Source: Patescibacteria group bacterium (GTDB taxonomy: Bacteria; Patescibacteriota; Gracilibacteria; UM-FILTER-43-11). From it: a stretch of 64,000 nucleotides of DNA. The stretch spans positions 62,001 to 126,000 of the forward strand of contig JAHIUN010000002.1 of the NCBI GenBank assembly GCA_018817125.1, read 5' to 3'. The notes under the pieces were generated by a model, which was not told the DNA's origin, did not search any database, and was given only the letters and a program-made list of their open reading frames with translations. Shown here one piece after another: positions 39,746 through 49,504 of this stretch (the first letter of the stretch is position 1; the number at the start of each line of letters is the position of its first letter). A program made the position numbers and the translations under genes.

Positions 39746-40180
39746 TTAAGTTTTTATCTTCACAATCCGCATCTGAATAGCACTGCGCTTAGGGATCCGG
39801 ATGTAAAGCACATGGTCTTTTTGGGTGGCTTCGATTTTTTGAGAATTGACGTTGGCCGGCAGAATAACGGATCGGCTGAACCGTCCCCAAAAACATTCCT
39901 GAACATAATAATCCCGTTTTTTAAACTCAAAATCACTCAGATCCGTCTGGCGTTCACCCCGTATGGTCAACACATCATTGGTCACGATCACTTCGGTTTT
40001 GTCCAGATTCACCCCGGCGATAGGAGTGATGACCAGGATCTCTTTTTCGTTTTCCAGAATATCGATGGGTAACTGCCCGAAGCCTTCAGGTGACTGAGAT
40101 AAAGCGCTCGCATCATTCACATCCACCTCTCTCGAGGCAGGAATAATGTTGACTGGCGGTTTGATCTGCACATGCTTCAT
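39746..40180 (-). CDS. Small heat shock protein, Hsp20 family
   Basis: ATP-independent holdase chaperone. 144 residues with an alpha-crystallin domain (about 50-140): ILVITPIAGVNLDKTEVIVT, LTIRGERQ, ECFWGRFSRSVILPANV and ATQKDHVLYIRIPK. The N-terminal arm is short and the C-terminal I-x-I is weak. It lies upstream of galU and downstream of ftsH; the gap to ftsH is a 200-nt palindrome of GGTGATC/GATCACC words. Confidence 0.9.
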   Translation of the reverse strand: MKHVQIKPPVNIIPASREVDVNDASALSQSPEGFGQLPIDILENEKEILVITPIAGVNLDKTEVIVTNDVLTIRGERQTDLSDFEFKKRDYYVQECFWGRFSRSVILPANVNSQKIEATQKDHVLYIRIPKRSAIQMRIVKIKT

Positions 40181-40383
40181 AATACTAATAGGTGATCTAA
40201 TTGGGGCCTGATTGGTGACCTAATGGAGAACCTAATTGTTTGTTTTATCACTGGACCACTTTTCACTGGATCACCAGCTCACTTGTGAACAGGTGAATAC
40301 GTGATCCAGTGTTCTAGTGAAAACTACAATTAGACCTCCCATTAGATCTCCTTCGCCGTAGGCGAAAGGCCTCCAATCAGTAA
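40181..40383. repeat. 200-nt word palindrome between ftsH and hsp20
   Basis: Words such as CACTGGACCACTTTTCACTGG and GGTGATCTAATTGGGG are mirrored by GATCCAGTGTTCTAGTG and CAATTAGACCTCCCATTAGA. No gene or clear promoter was seen in it. Confidence 0.6.
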
Positions 40384-42258
40384 TTATTTTTTAGCTTTTT
40401 TGGTTTTCGGAAAGAATTTATTGAATTCCTCCTTATTCAGAACTTCTTTTTTCAGAAGGGCGGTGGCGATTTTATCCATCAGAGCTTTATTGTCCGAAAC
40501 TAGCTTAGTGGTTCGTTCTTCCGCTTCGTTGATAATCTTCCGGATAGCCTCATCGATTTTGCCAGCGATGGCTTCGCTGTAGTTTTTAGAATAGCCCATA
40601 TCCGTCCCCATAAAGCTGCCGGTGCTTTTATCTCCGAAGATCATCAGGCCCAACTCAGGGCTCATTCCATATTCGGTGACCATGGCCCGTGCGATGGCGG
40701 TAGCCCGCTGGAGGTCGCTACTGGCGCCGGTAGTCACTTCGCCAAAGAAAGTTTTCTCGGCTACATAACCTCCGAGAAGGGAGCAGATATCATCTTTGAA
40801 TTTAGAAACGGATTTTAAGTGCACATCCTGTTCCGGCATGGCCCAGGTAACGCCCAACGCCATACCGCGCGGGATGATGGTGACTTTGTGAATAGGGTCG
40901 CATTTGGGCAGAAGTTTGCCCACCAGCGCGTGACCCACTTCGTGATAAGCCGTGATCTTCTTCTCTTCTTCCGATAAGCGCCGGGATTTCCTTTCCGGCC
41001 CTAAACCCACTTTTTCCACCGCTGTTTCCAGATCCTGATGCACCACTTTTTTACGGTCGTTTTTGCCGGCCAGAAGCGCGGCTTCATTAACAAGATTCTC
41101 CAGATCGGCTCCGGAAAAACCCGGAGTCTGCTGAGCGATCTTCTTTAAATCCACTTTTTTATCCAGAGGCTTGTCGCGTACATGGACCTCAAGAATGGCT
41201 TCACGTTCAATTAGATTGGGCATGTCGATAATCACACGGCGGTCAAAACGGCCGGGACGGGTTAAAGCTGAATCCAGGATATCAGGCCGGTTGGTAGCGG
41301 CCATTACAATCACGTTGGTCTCTTTCTCAAAACCATCCATTTCCGTCAGAATCTGATTCAAAGTCTGTTCCCGTTCGTCGTGTCCGCCTCCCATGCCGAA
41401 TCCGCGCTGCCGGCCCACGGCATCGATTTCATCGATAAAAATGATGCAGGGAGCATTTCGTTTAGCTTTTTGAAAAAGGTCACGCACACGGCTGGCGCCG
41501 ACTCCTACAAACATCTCTACAAATTCCGAGCCGGAGATACTGAAAAACGGAACATTCGCTTCGCCGGCCACGGCTCGTGCCAGCAGGGTTTTACCGGTGC
41601 CGGGCGCGCCTATCAGCATCACACCGCGAGGGATCTTTGCCCCGATCTTGGTGTATTTTTTTGGGTTTTTTAAGAAATCCACTACCTCCACCAGCTCCTC
41701 CTTAGATTCTTCCATGCCGGCCACGTCTTTAAACGTCGTCTTTTTTTTGCCGTTTCCCGAGTAAACGCGCGCCTGGGATTTGCCGAAGCTGAACGCGCTG
41801 TTCGCCCCTTTTCCAAGCTGTTTAGCCATAAAAATAATAAGGGCTATAAACAGGATGATCGGCAGCCAGCCCGAAATCACGTTCAGCCAGAAAGCGGCGG
41901 CTTCGGTGCTGATGGCTTTGATCTCGGTAGGATTTTCAGGGTCGCTGAAGCCAAGATCTTTCAGGCTTTCACCTTCCGGACGAACCGCGAAATAACTTTT
42001 ACTGTTCTTGTCGGTCGCATAGATCTTGCTGTTTTTGATCTCGAGTTCCGAAAAACGCTGATCCTGGTAATAGGCGGTCATCTGGCTGATAGGGATCTCC
42101 TCGGCTCGTTTATCTTCCGTAGCCCCCTGGGGATTAAAAAGGTAATAGACCACCGTTAAAATCAGGGCGATCAGAAGAACATACCCCAAACTGTTGTTCC
42201 GTTTAGGGGGGCGGAACTGAGGATTCTGATGGGGGGGCTGAGGGGGCATTTGTGGCAT
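40384..42258 (-). CDS. ftsH: ATP-dependent zinc metalloprotease FtsH
   Basis: Membrane-bound AAA+ protease for quality control. 624 residues: two TM helices (about 24-41 and 125-145) around a short extracytoplasmic domain, Walker A GAPGTGKT (217-224), Walker [38 protein letters not shown], and zinc motif HEVGH with the third ligand in [13 protein letters not shown]. The N-terminus is Pro/Gln-rich ([13 protein letters not shown]). Complete. Confidence 0.97.
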   Translation of the reverse strand: MPQMPPQPPHQNPQFRPPKRNNSLGYVLLIALILTVVYYLFNPQGATEDKRAEEIPISQMTAYYQDQRFSELEIKNSKIYATDKNSKSYFAVRPEGESLKDLGFSDPENPTEIKAISTEAAAFWLNVISGWLPIILFIALIIFMAKQLGKGANSAFSFGKSQARVYSGNGKKKTTFKDVAGMEESKEELVEVVDFLKNPKKYTKIGAKIPRGVMLIGAPGTGKTLLARAVAGEANVPFFSISGSEFVEMFVGVGASRVRDLFQKAKRNAPCIIFIDEIDAVGRQRGFGMGGGHDEREQTLNQILTEMDGFEKETNVIVMAATNRPDILDSALTRPGRFDRRVIIDMPNLIEREAILEVHVRDKPLDKKVDLKKIAQQTPGFSGADLENLVNEAALLAGKNDRKKVVHQDLETAVEKVGLGPERKSRRLSEEEKKITAYHEVGHALVGKLLPKCDPIHKVTIIPRGMALGVTWAMPEQDVHLKSVSKFKDDICSLLGGYVAEKTFFGEVTTGASSDLQRATAIARAMVTEYGMSPELGLMIFGDKSTGSFMGTDMGYSKNYSEAIAGKIDEAIRKIINEAEERTTKLVSDNKALMDKIATALLKKEVLNKEEFNKFFPKTKKAKK

Positions 42259-42302
42259 ATCTTTTGGTGGTTTATTCGTGTATAACTTTACCCTATTTGC
42301 TG

Positions 42303-42386
42303 TCTAAAATTCAAGACGCAAAAAGTCTTAAGCCTTAAGCCGTAAGTCATAAGCTAGTCATCAGCTTAAGGCTTAAGACTTACAGC
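42303..42386. repeat. TTAAGCCTTAAGC word palindrome
   Basis: AAGTCTTAAGCCTTAAGCC is mirrored by GGCTTAAGACTTACAGC and CTTAAGGC. It fills the gap between serS and ftsH. Confidence 0.65.
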
Positions 42387-43658
42387 TTAAGGCTTTGGCT
42401 TGATTTCCTTCACGCCTCCCATAAAAGGCCAGAGCACTTCCGGCACCACCACCGTTCCGTCCTTTCTTTGATTATTTTCGAGTAAAGCGATGATCGTTCG
42501 GGTAGAAGCCATGGCCGTTCCGTTTAAAGTGTGCATAAAATGGGTACCGTTTTCATCTTTGAACCGAATGCCGCCCCGGCGTGCCTGAAAATCCGTGCAA
42601 TTCGAACATGACGTTAGTTCGCGATAATTTTCCTGAGTCGGGATCCACACTTCACAGTCATATTTTTTGGCCGCCGGTGCTCCCAGATCTCCGCCGCAGA
42701 TATTCACCACCTGATAGGGGAGTTTGAGCTCCTGCAGGATCTCTTCTTCGATGCTGAGTAAAAATTCATGTTCTTCCCAGGATTTATCCGGATGGCAGAA
42801 GGAAAACATCTCCATTTTGTCGAATTGATGAACCCGCAAGATTCCCCGTGTGTCCTTGCCGTAACTGCCGGCCTCGCGCCTAAAACAGCTGGAAAAACCG
42901 ACATAGCGCTTGGGCAGTTCATCGGCCTTGGTAGCTTTAAACATATGCAGACCCGAGAGCGGCACTTCCGACGTCCCCACCAGAAACAGGTTGTCATCGT
43001 TGGAATTGACACAGTAGATCTCGTTCCGGTCTGCCGGAAAGAAGCCGGTGGCATACATCATATCTTCTTTGACCAGCATCGGAACCGTAACAGGAGTAAA
43101 ACCTTTGCTGATGTATTTCTGAAGCAGCCATTGGATGAGGGCGAATTCCAATTGTACTGCCTCATTCTTCAGATAATAAAAACGGGCTCCGCTCACTTTG
43201 GCAGCGGTTTCTGTATCGATTAAGTCCAGAAGGGCTCCCAGTTCCAGATGGTCTTTCGGTTTAAAATCAAAAACAGGTTTCTCTCCCACTGTCCGCACCA
43301 CCGCGTTTTCGTTTTCATCTTTTCCTTCCGGCACGCTCTCGTGCGGGGGATTGGGGATCTGATCGGTCAATTCCTTAAGTTGAACAAAAAATTTGTTCAA
43401 TTCCTTTTCAGCCTCATCCAGTTTTCCATCCAAAGTTTTCATTTCCGCGATCTTGCTTTGTCGCTGGCCGGGCGGAAGGTTGGGAATTTGTTTGGAAACC
43501 GAGTTCTTTTCGGCCCGGAATTCTTCCACTTTCTGGAGGACTCCGCGGTATTCCTCATCCAGTTTTAAAACACGGGGAATATCCGCTTCCACGCCTTTTT
43601 TAGCAAAACCTTTGGCGTATAGTTCCTGGTTTTCACGGAGGTCTTTAAGGTCGATCAT
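42387..43658 (-). CDS. serS: Seryl-tRNA synthetase
   Basis: Class II synthetase, 423 residues. N-terminal long coiled-coil arm (about 30-105) that grips the tRNA-Ser extra arm, motif 2 SSCFRREAGSYGKDTRGI, and motif 3 TLNGTAMASTRTIIALLE. Complete. The start is at the ATG followed by IDLKDLRENQELY as in homologues. A word-repeat (GATTAAAGATTAAGG) precedes it. Confidence 0.96.
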   Translation of the reverse strand: MIDLKDLRENQELYAKGFAKKGVEADIPRVLKLDEEYRGVLQKVEEFRAEKNSVSKQIPNLPPGQRQSKIAEMKTLDGKLDEAEKELNKFFVQLKELTDQIPNPPHESVPEGKDENENAVVRTVGEKPVFDFKPKDHLELGALLDLIDTETAAKVSGARFYYLKNEAVQLEFALIQWLLQKYISKGFTPVTVPMLVKEDMMYATGFFPADRNEIYCVNSNDDNLFLVGTSEVPLSGLHMFKATKADELPKRYVGFSSCFRREAGSYGKDTRGILRVHQFDKMEMFSFCHPDKSWEEHEFLLSIEEEILQELKLPYQVVNICGGDLGAPAAKKYDCEVWIPTQENYRELTSCSNCTDFQARRGGIRFKDENGTHFMHTLNGTAMASTRTIIALLENNQRKDGTVVVPEVLWPFMGGVKEIKPKP

Positions 43659-43832
43659 TCTTGAAACCGATTAAAGATTAAGGATTAAAGATTAAAGTTA
43701 TAGGCTCTTAAACCCTTCAGCTTAAATCTTAAATCTACAGGAAAAAGCTTACCTAAAAAGAGCCCTGCTGGCAAGGAGGGTTTAAGTTTGACCCTTCAAG
43801 GTTTTCAGGGTCAACATGAATCCAATTGAATG

Positions 43833-43861
43833 TTGACAAAAATTAAAATACTAGATAAGAT
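43833..43861 (+). promoter_or_regulatory. Promoter of the dGTPase-like gene
   Basis: TTGACA (43833-43838), a 17-nt spacer, TAAGAT (43856-43861). The start codon is 29 nt further. Confidence 0.75.
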
Positions 43862-43889
43862 AACTCCCTTTGTCATTTAATATCATTTT

Positions 43890-45392
43890 ATGAAGTTTGA
43901 TCTGAAAAACATCTGCAGTGATGAACTGTCTGATGGGGAAGTTAAGGATATTTGTAAAGAAATCAAAGCCCGCAATCTTGGAAAGGAAAAAAAACCATCT
44001 AAATTTGCCGCCAGAAATAGAGATGCCGAACGTCTTCATGGGTCGGATGAGCCGCGTCAAACCGCTTATGGTTATGAGTATGCTCGTGACCCTTTCCGTG
44101 AAGACTGTGAACGAATCGTATACAGCAATGCGTCTGAACGGATGGGGGGAAAGACTCAGATGATCCCGCTTCCTCAGCGTGCGCACATCACCAACAGAGG
44201 AATCCATACGGATCGCGTTTCCCAGACAGCCCGTTCGGTTGCGCGTGAACTTGGGATGAACGAAGATCTGACAGAGGCGATCGGCCGCGGGCATGACCTT
44301 GGCCATCCGCCGCTGGGCCATCAGGGTGAAATACTTCTTACAACCGCAATATTCTCAGCATTGGCAAGGGCTAAAAAAGAAGATGGGGAGGTTCGAGAAT
44401 TATTAGAATTGCTGGGTGAAGACCGGCAGGATCTGCTGAAAGTCCTTGGCATGTTCAAACACAATATTCAGGGGCTTAATGTCGTGGATCGCGTGGAAGG
44501 CAGACGAGGTTTTCCTAAGGCTGGCCTGAATCTGACCAATCAGGTGCGGCATGGGATTATATCGCATGACGGAGAAAAAGATGTCTATGGGGTAAAGCCG
44601 AGACTGCACATTAAAGGAAAAACCATTGAAAGGGATATTAAAAGATACCGAAAGAGGATCATAGAAGCATCGGCATCCTTGGATTTTGAAGGGGATTTGC
44701 ATGACGCGAGTGACGATGAGATTAAAAAATTTGTAGAACAAGTAGATAATAGAATCCATAAGGGGGTAAAAAGAAACAAAAAGAAAGAAGTTAAAGGAGC
44801 TAAGCCTGTCACGATCATTCCGGTTACGATGGAAGGGGGGATAGTCATGATGATCGATGTTCTGCAGTACGTGGGGGAAGACTTGGAAGATCTGATCAGC
44901 TTGGGGGTGGTTGAACGCAAACATATTCTACCGGAAATAGTCCAGGTGTTAGGCAATAATGGTTCGGATATCATCCATACCTTATTATCCGATCTGGTGG
45001 TGCATAGTTATGGGAAAGACCATCTTTGCTACAGTAAAAAAGTCGCTGACGCCCTGCATAAGCTCAAACGAAACTTTCTATATGAGTATTATGATAAGGT
45101 GAATTCCTGGGTGGAGGCGGAAGCGCAGGATCCCCGTATTGCAAAACAGGCAGGCAATTTACAGGAACGGATGAACTATTTATTCCGGAAATATCTAAAG
45201 GCGTTAAGCTATACTTATAAACATCCTGGCTGCCAGATCGTCAGAGGGTATATGGAAGACCGGGATATGCATGATTATTATGCAAAAATGGACTTGGAAT
45301 ATCCTGTCAGCATTTGTCAGACCGTAGTAGATTATATTGCCGGCTTTACGGACAAGTTCTTCTTTGAGGAATCCGGGAAGCTGGACGAATAG
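43890..45392 (+). CDS. dGTPase-like HD-domain triphosphohydrolase
   Basis: 500 residues. Hydrolyses dNTPs to nucleoside and triphosphate in characterised relatives. The HD metal site is intact: RGIHTDRVSQTARSVARELG gives the first His, GRGHDLGHPPLGHQGE the HD pair, and MFKHNIQGLNVV a later His region. SERMGGKTQMIPLPQ is the family start of the domain. The first 50 residues are a charged extension. The family also includes phage-defence dNTPases, but nothing else here supports that role. The next gene is convergent. Confidence 0.88.
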   Translation: MKFDLKNICSDELSDGEVKDICKEIKARNLGKEKKPSKFAARNRDAERLHGSDEPRQTAYGYEYARDPFREDCERIVYSNASERMGGKTQMIPLPQRAHITNRGIHTDRVSQTARSVARELGMNEDLTEAIGRGHDLGHPPLGHQGEILLTTAIFSALARAKKEDGEVRELLELLGEDRQDLLKVLGMFKHNIQGLNVVDRVEGRRGFPKAGLNLTNQVRHGIISHDGEKDVYGVKPRLHIKGKTIERDIKRYRKRIIEASASLDFEGDLHDASDDEIKKFVEQVDNRIHKGVKRNKKKEVKGAKPVTIIPVTMEGGIVMMIDVLQYVGEDLEDLISLGVVERKHILPEIVQVLGNNGSDIIHTLLSDLVVHSYGKDHLCYSKKVADALHKLKRNFLYEYYDKVNSWVEAEAQDPRIAKQAGNLQERMNYLFRKYLKALSYTYKHPGCQIVRGYMEDRDMHDYYAKMDLEYPVSICQTVVDYIAGFTDKFFFEESGKLDE

Positions 45393-45395
45393 ATA

Positions 45396-45668
45396 TTAAA
45401 CGGTGAGTCGGATCAGCTTTACGCTGTCGCGTCCTCCGCTGACGATCTGGATATCGGAAAGGCCAAGATTCTTTTTCAGGAATTTTAAAAGTTCCGCATT
45501 CGCCGCGCCGCGTATCGGCTGGGCCGCCACTTTGACCTTATACGTCCCGTCTTCCAGCTGGTCCGCGATCTCGGTTTTAGGCGCTTTGCTTTGAACTTTT
45601 ACCTTTATATATAAAGGACTTTTCTTTTTTAGGTCATCAGCGATTTGTTGAACAAATTTTGTATTCAT
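45396..45668 (-). CDS. DUF167 (YggU) family protein
   Basis: 90 residues with the family core YKVKVAAQPIRGAANAELL and VSGGRDSVKLIRL. Widespread small alpha/beta protein of unknown function. It overlaps nothing; its stop lies 3 nt from the convergent dGTPase-like stop, so this boundary has no room for a terminator. Confidence 0.9.
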   Translation of the reverse strand: MNTKFVQQIADDLKKKSPLYIKVKVQSKAPKTEIADQLEDGTYKVKVAAQPIRGAANAELLKFLKKNLGLSDIQIVSGGRDSVKLIRLTV

Positions 45669-45741
45669 AATCCTATACGAAAAAAAGAAAATATTTCAGA
45701 TTTCTGAATTCTGATTTAAATCTCAAATCTCAAATCAGAAA

Positions 45742-46392
45742 TCATTGTAAATGATTTCTGCGCCATTTCTCAATCTCTGCATGGTGTCCGGAAAGCAACA
45801 CCTCCGGTACCTTCATTCCGTGGAACATCTCTGGTTTGGTGTAATGCGGATACTCTTTTTTCCGCCCTAATTTTTTCGAAAAAGTCTCCTCCTCGTGAGA
45901 GGCCTCTTTCCCTATCGCGCCGGGCACCAGCCGGCTTACCGCATCCACCACCACCATCGCTGCCAGCTCCCCGCCGGACAAAACATAATCGCCGATTGAG
46001 ATTTCCTGGTCCACCAACGAATCGATTACCCGCTGATCAATGCCCTCATAATGGCCGCATAACAGAATTAATTGAGTAAATTTTTTGTTCAATCTTTCCA
46101 CTTTTGTTTGCGTGAGTCGCTGGCCTTTTGGAGTCAGATAAATCACAGGCGCTTTCTTAGCTTTTTTCTTCACATCTTCAATACAGTCGAAAAGCGGCTG
46201 AGGGGTAAACACCATGCCCGCTCCGCCCCCATACGGCGTGTCATCCACTTTCTTATGTTTATCTTTGCTGTAATCACGGATGTCGTGGATCTTGATTTTA
46301 ATCACCCCTTTTCCCTGCGCTTTCTTTAAAATGGATTCATTCAGGAATCCTTTAAACATTTCCGGGAAAATGGTGAGAATGTGAAAAGTCAT
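45742..46392 (-). CDS. trmD: tRNA (guanine37-N1)-methyltransferase
   Basis: Prevents frameshifting by methylating G37. About 216 residues from the ATG at 46392 (TFHILTIFPEMFKGFLNES). SPOUT knot motifs are intact: DTPYGGGAGMVF, LLCGHYEGIDQRVIDSLVD, and EISIGDYVLSGGELAAM. The usual C-terminal helical domain is shortened, ending in KWRRNHLQ. Confidence 0.95.
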   Translation of the reverse strand: MTFHILTIFPEMFKGFLNESILKKAQGKGVIKIKIHDIRDYSKDKHKKVDDTPYGGGAGMVFTPQPLFDCIEDVKKKAKKAPVIYLTPKGQRLTQTKVERLNKKFTQLILLCGHYEGIDQRVIDSLVDQEISIGDYVLSGGELAAMVVVDAVSRLVPGAIGKEASHEEETFSKKLGRKKEYPHYTKPEMFHGMKVPEVLLSGHHAEIEKWRRNHLQ

Positions 46393-46490
46393 AGCAAAAC
46401 AACGATACAACGACATAACTTTATTTGCAATTAGCGACGGTTGGTTAATTAAATTGTTATTTCGTTATTTCGTTATTTCGTCTATAATAA
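46393..46490. repeat. CGAAATAACG word palindrome, copy 3, with -10 box
   Basis: AACAACGATACAACGACATAAC opposite TTATTTCGTTATTTCG. A TATAAT at 46485-46490 would serve the SLH gene that starts at 46519; its -35 would fall in the repeat. Confidence 0.55.
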
Positions 46491-46518
46491 ACACCGTTAA
46501 AAAATAAACATCAAAATC

Positions 46519-47736
46519 ATGAAAAAATTAATGATATCAATCATTATTTTATCAATCCTGGCGTTGCCATCAGGAGTTTTAGCGCTGTCCACCCCCACCG
46601 TGTCAGCACCGTCTAAGATGGATGCGGATTTTTACACATTTACAATCAGCGTTCCGATTGGTTCGACCGTGAGTGTGCTGGGCGGTCCCAGTTTTCTTCC
46701 GCCCGTCACCGATGGTGCGGGCAGTGATGAGCTGGATGGCGAAGTGGAAGTGATGGTCGGGCTGGCTCAGGAGCAGGTGAATGTATTCTCCATTACGGCT
46801 GAACGGGAAGGGGAATTCAGCGATTCGGTGGAAGTAACGATTCATGAAACGAGCGGTGCCTCAGGCGGCCAAAACCCACAGGGCGATATTACGGCGCCGG
46901 ACGCTCCGGTTCTTCAGGATATCGAGAACCCAATCACCGCTTATCAGTACACAATTAAGGGCTCATGCGAGGCAGACGCCAATATCTATGTGCGGGACAC
47001 GGAAGGGAATGTGGTTGGCAGCACTCAGGCGAATTCCAATGGAATTTTTCAGGTGACCGTTGATCTGGAAGTCGGAAAGACCAATCGTCTGAACGTTTCC
47101 GCGGAAGACGCGGCCGGCAATGAAGGGTCGGCGGCCCAGGCCGTGATTCAGGCGGTTCAGCCCGATTATCCGGAGGAACAGGAATCGCCAGCCGTTTCAG
47201 ACTGCCCTTTTAAAGATGTAGACGGTCATTGGGCGGAAGATTATATCTGCACGATGTATGAAGAGGAGATCGTGAGAGGGCGAACCGAAACAACATTTGA
47301 CCCCAACGCCAACATCACCCGCGCGGAACTCACTAAGATCGCTTTGAATACCTTTGGCCATTCTGTTTATTCCGCGGTTTCCGAACCGCCATTTGCGGAT
47401 GTGCCGGTCAGTGCCTGGTATGCCCCGTATGTGCAGACGGCCAAAGAGATGGCGATCGTCGGCGGGTTTCCGGATGGCACCTTCGGTCCCGATAAACCCA
47501 TCACCCGCGCCGCCACCATGAAGATATTAGTGGTCGCCTCTGAACTGGATGATGTGGGATACGTCGCGGATTTTCCGGATGTCCAGGATGATGACTGGTT
47601 TTCCAAATACGTGGGTTTCGCGCAGGTAAATGAAATCGTTGGCGGTTACGCGGATGGTAAATTCCATCCCGACAGCCTGATCACCCGCGCGGAAGTGGCG
47701 AAGATCGCCATGAAACTGCTGGAATTAACGGAATAA
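46519..47736 (+). CDS. Secreted SLH protein with Ig-like domains
   Basis: 405 residues: signal peptide (KKLMISIIILSILALPSGVLA), a first beta-sandwich (about 25-115), a bacterial Ig-like domain (about 128-215; YTIKGSCEADANIYVRD, LNVSAEDAAGNEGSA), then three C-terminal SLH repeats (about 230-275, 296-340, 355-402; PDGTFGPDKPITRAATMKIL). Unlike the proteins at 3691 and 31817, the SLH part is at the C-terminus. Probably a structural surface protein. Confidence 0.88.
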   Translation: MKKLMISIIILSILALPSGVLALSTPTVSAPSKMDADFYTFTISVPIGSTVSVLGGPSFLPPVTDGAGSDELDGEVEVMVGLAQEQVNVFSITAEREGEFSDSVEVTIHETSGASGGQNPQGDITAPDAPVLQDIENPITAYQYTIKGSCEADANIYVRDTEGNVVGSTQANSNGIFQVTVDLEVGKTNRLNVSAEDAAGNEGSAAQAVIQAVQPDYPEEQESPAVSDCPFKDVDGHWAEDYICTMYEEEIVRGRTETTFDPNANITRAELTKIALNTFGHSVYSAVSEPPFADVPVSAWYAPYVQTAKEMAIVGGFPDGTFGPDKPITRAATMKILVVASELDDVGYVADFPDVQDDDWFSKYVGFAQVNEIVGGYADGKFHPDSLITRAEVAKIAMKLLELTE

Positions 47737-47775
47737 TTTCATTTATCATTTATCATTTATCATTTATCATTTGTT
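47737..47775. repeat. Short tandem repeat TTTATCA
   Basis: Four to five head-to-tail copies of a 10-mer (CATTTATCAT phase) right after the SLH gene stop. A simple repeat with slippage potential. Confidence 0.7.
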
Positions 47776-47828
47776 TTGAATTCTGATTTTTTCGTATTTC
47801 GGATTTAGTATTTAGAATTTTAGAAAAT

Positions 47829-49163
47829 ATGGATTACAAAATCGCTGACATCAAACTCGCCGATTGGGGCCGAAAAGAAATCGACTTGGCGGAAAAGGAA
47901 ATGCCGGGCCTGATGGCACTGCGTAAAAAATACGGCAAAACAAAACCCCTGAAAGGCGCCCGCATCGCCGGTTGTATCCATATGACCATCCAGACCGCTG
48001 TTCTGATTGAAACGCTGAAGGAATTAGGCGCTGACGTCAGGTGGTCGAGCTGTAACATATTCTCCACTCAGGACCACGCCGCGGCCGCCATGGCTAAAGC
48101 CGGTGTACCTGTTTTTGCATGGAAAGAGGAATCAGAAAAAGAATACTGGTGGTGTATTGATCAGACGCTGAAGTTTAAAATGGGGGCGAAGCCCACCAAA
48201 GTTTCAGCGACGGTGGGACCTAATATGATCCTCGATGACGGAGGGGATTTAACCCAGGTCGTTTACAAACGTCCGAAGTTCCTGAAAGATATAAAGGGCA
48301 TCACCGAAGAAACCACAACCGGTGTTCACCGGCTGTATGAGATGATGAAAAAGGGAAAACTCAAAAATCCCGCCATCAATGTGAACGACAGCGTCACCAA
48401 ATCCAAATTTGACAATCTCTACGGTTGCCGGGAATCCTTGGCCGACGGTATTAAGCGTGCCACCGATATAATGGTGGCCGGCAAAGTCGTAATTATCGCT
48501 GGCTTCGGAGACGTTGGAAAGGGATGTGCGAAGTCGATGTCAGGACTCGGCGCTCGTATCATCATAACGGAAATCGACCCCATTAACGCTTTGCAAGCCG
48601 CAATGGAAGGGTATCAGGTGATGACCATGGATGAGGCTTGTAAAATCGGCGATATCTTCGTTACTGCCACGGGTAATTACCACGTAATAAATGCCAAACA
48701 CCTGCGCGCCATGAAGGATCAGGCGATTGTGTGCAACATCGGGCACTTCGACAGCGAAATCGATGTCGCATCGCTGAAGAAATACAAAAAGATCAACATC
48801 AAGCCTCAGGTCGACAAGTATATTATAGGTAACCCGCCTTCGCGTCGTTCCGGACGGGCAGGCAAGGAAATCATCCTTCTGGCCGAAGGGCGATTGGTCA
48901 ATTTAGGCTGTGCCACTGGCCATCCCAGTTTTGTGATGAGCAATTCCTTCACCAATCAGGTGCTGGCGCAGATCGAACTGTTTACCAAATTCGAAAAATA
49001 TCCCCCCGGCGTGTACATGCTCCCCAAAAAACTCGACGAAGAAGTCGCCCGCCTGCATCTGCCGAAAATCGGTGTAAAATTGGATAAACTGACCCCGAAA
49101 CAGGCTAAATACATCGGCGTTTCCCCAAACGGCCCGTTCAAACCGGATCATTATAGGTATTAA
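47829..49163 (+). CDS. ahcY: Adenosylhomocysteinase
   Basis: Splits S-adenosylhomocysteine to adenosine and homocysteine with bound NAD. 444 residues. [51 protein letters not shown], the NAD site [13 protein letters not shown] and the C-terminal Lys-Tyr tail (KPDHYRY) are in place. It sits just before metK, so two steps of the methyl cycle are neighbours. An inverted-repeat element and a separate riboswitch-controlled promoter lie between them. Confidence 0.97.
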   Translation: MDYKIADIKLADWGRKEIDLAEKEMPGLMALRKKYGKTKPLKGARIAGCIHMTIQTAVLIETLKELGADVRWSSCNIFSTQDHAAAAMAKAGVPVFAWKEESEKEYWWCIDQTLKFKMGAKPTKVSATVGPNMILDDGGDLTQVVYKRPKFLKDIKGITEETTTGVHRLYEMMKKGKLKNPAINVNDSVTKSKFDNLYGCRESLADGIKRATDIMVAGKVVIIAGFGDVGKGCAKSMSGLGARIIITEIDPINALQAAMEGYQVMTMDEACKIGDIFVTATGNYHVINAKHLRAMKDQAIVCNIGHFDSEIDVASLKKYKKINIKPQVDKYIIGNPPSRRSGRAGKEIILLAEGRLVNLGCATGHPSFVMSNSFTNQVLAQIELFTKFEKYPPGVYMLPKKLDEEVARLHLPKIGVKLDKLTPKQAKYIGVSPNGPFKPDHYRY

Positions 49164-49167
49164 GGCT

Positions 49168-49305
49168 GTCTGAACTGTGATTTATGTGATTAAATGATGG
49201 TCATGATTTGATTGCCATGATTGACCACTGATTAAAAATATTTTTGTAATTCAAAAATAGACATATCATGTTAAATCAATGAATCATAATAATCACAGTT
49301 CAGAC
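49168..49305. repeat. GTCTGAACTGTGATT inverted-repeat element, copy 3
   Basis: A perfect 15-bp terminal inverted repeat around a core with ATGATTGACC and TCATGTTAAATC words. It follows ahcY directly and precedes the metK promoter by 7 nt. Confidence 0.87.
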
Positions 49306-49311
49306 ATTGGG

Positions 49312-49340
49312 TTGACGAAAAAGGGAGTATTTTGTAAACT
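49312..49340 (+). promoter_or_regulatory. Promoter of the SAM riboswitch-metK unit
   Basis: TTGACG (49312-49317), a 17-nt spacer, TAAACT (49335-49340). The predicted start is about 10 nt before the aptamer. Confidence 0.7.
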
Positions 49341-49352
49341 GTAGTCACATCA

Positions 49353-49455
49353 TCACTCATTACGAGCAGCCGTTAGGGATTTGGCCCTGTGACCGGCTCC
49401 GCAACCCCATCCAACTGACGACGGACGGAAGGTGCGAAATCCAATTAAGATGAGC
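49353..49455 (+). promoter_or_regulatory. SAM-I (S-box) riboswitch
   Basis: An aptamer with the S-box layout. P1 is CTCAT (49356-49360) with ATGAG (49450-49454). P2 is AGCCG with CGGCT, capped by AGGGATTTGGCCCT. The pseudoknot TTGG (loop) pairs with CCAA in AAATCCAATT. GCAACC and AGGTGCGAAATCC correspond to the conserved GCAACC and GGUGCUAAUUCC. The GUGACCGGCUCC part departs from the usual AUGAAACCCGG. SAM binding would stabilise P1 and favour the terminator that follows, switching metK off. Confidence 0.88.
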
Positions 49456-49464
49456 AGTCATAAG

Positions 49465-49491
49465 ACTTCTCATTGCAGAAGTTATTTTTTT
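49465..49491 (+). terminator. Riboswitch-controlled terminator before metK
   Basis: ACTTCT/AGAAGT with a 6-nt loop, followed by TATTTTTTT. CTCAT (49469-49473) inside the stem is the same as the 5' strand of P1, so ATGAG (49450-49454) can pair with either one: a classic switch between P1 plus terminator and antiterminator. Confidence 0.85.
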
Positions 49492-49504
49492 ACCAGAAAA
49501 AACA

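Noticed and set aside
43890-45392. dGTPase-like gene as part of a phage-defence system
   Set aside because: It stands alone between housekeeping genes; no partner gene or mobile context supports defence.
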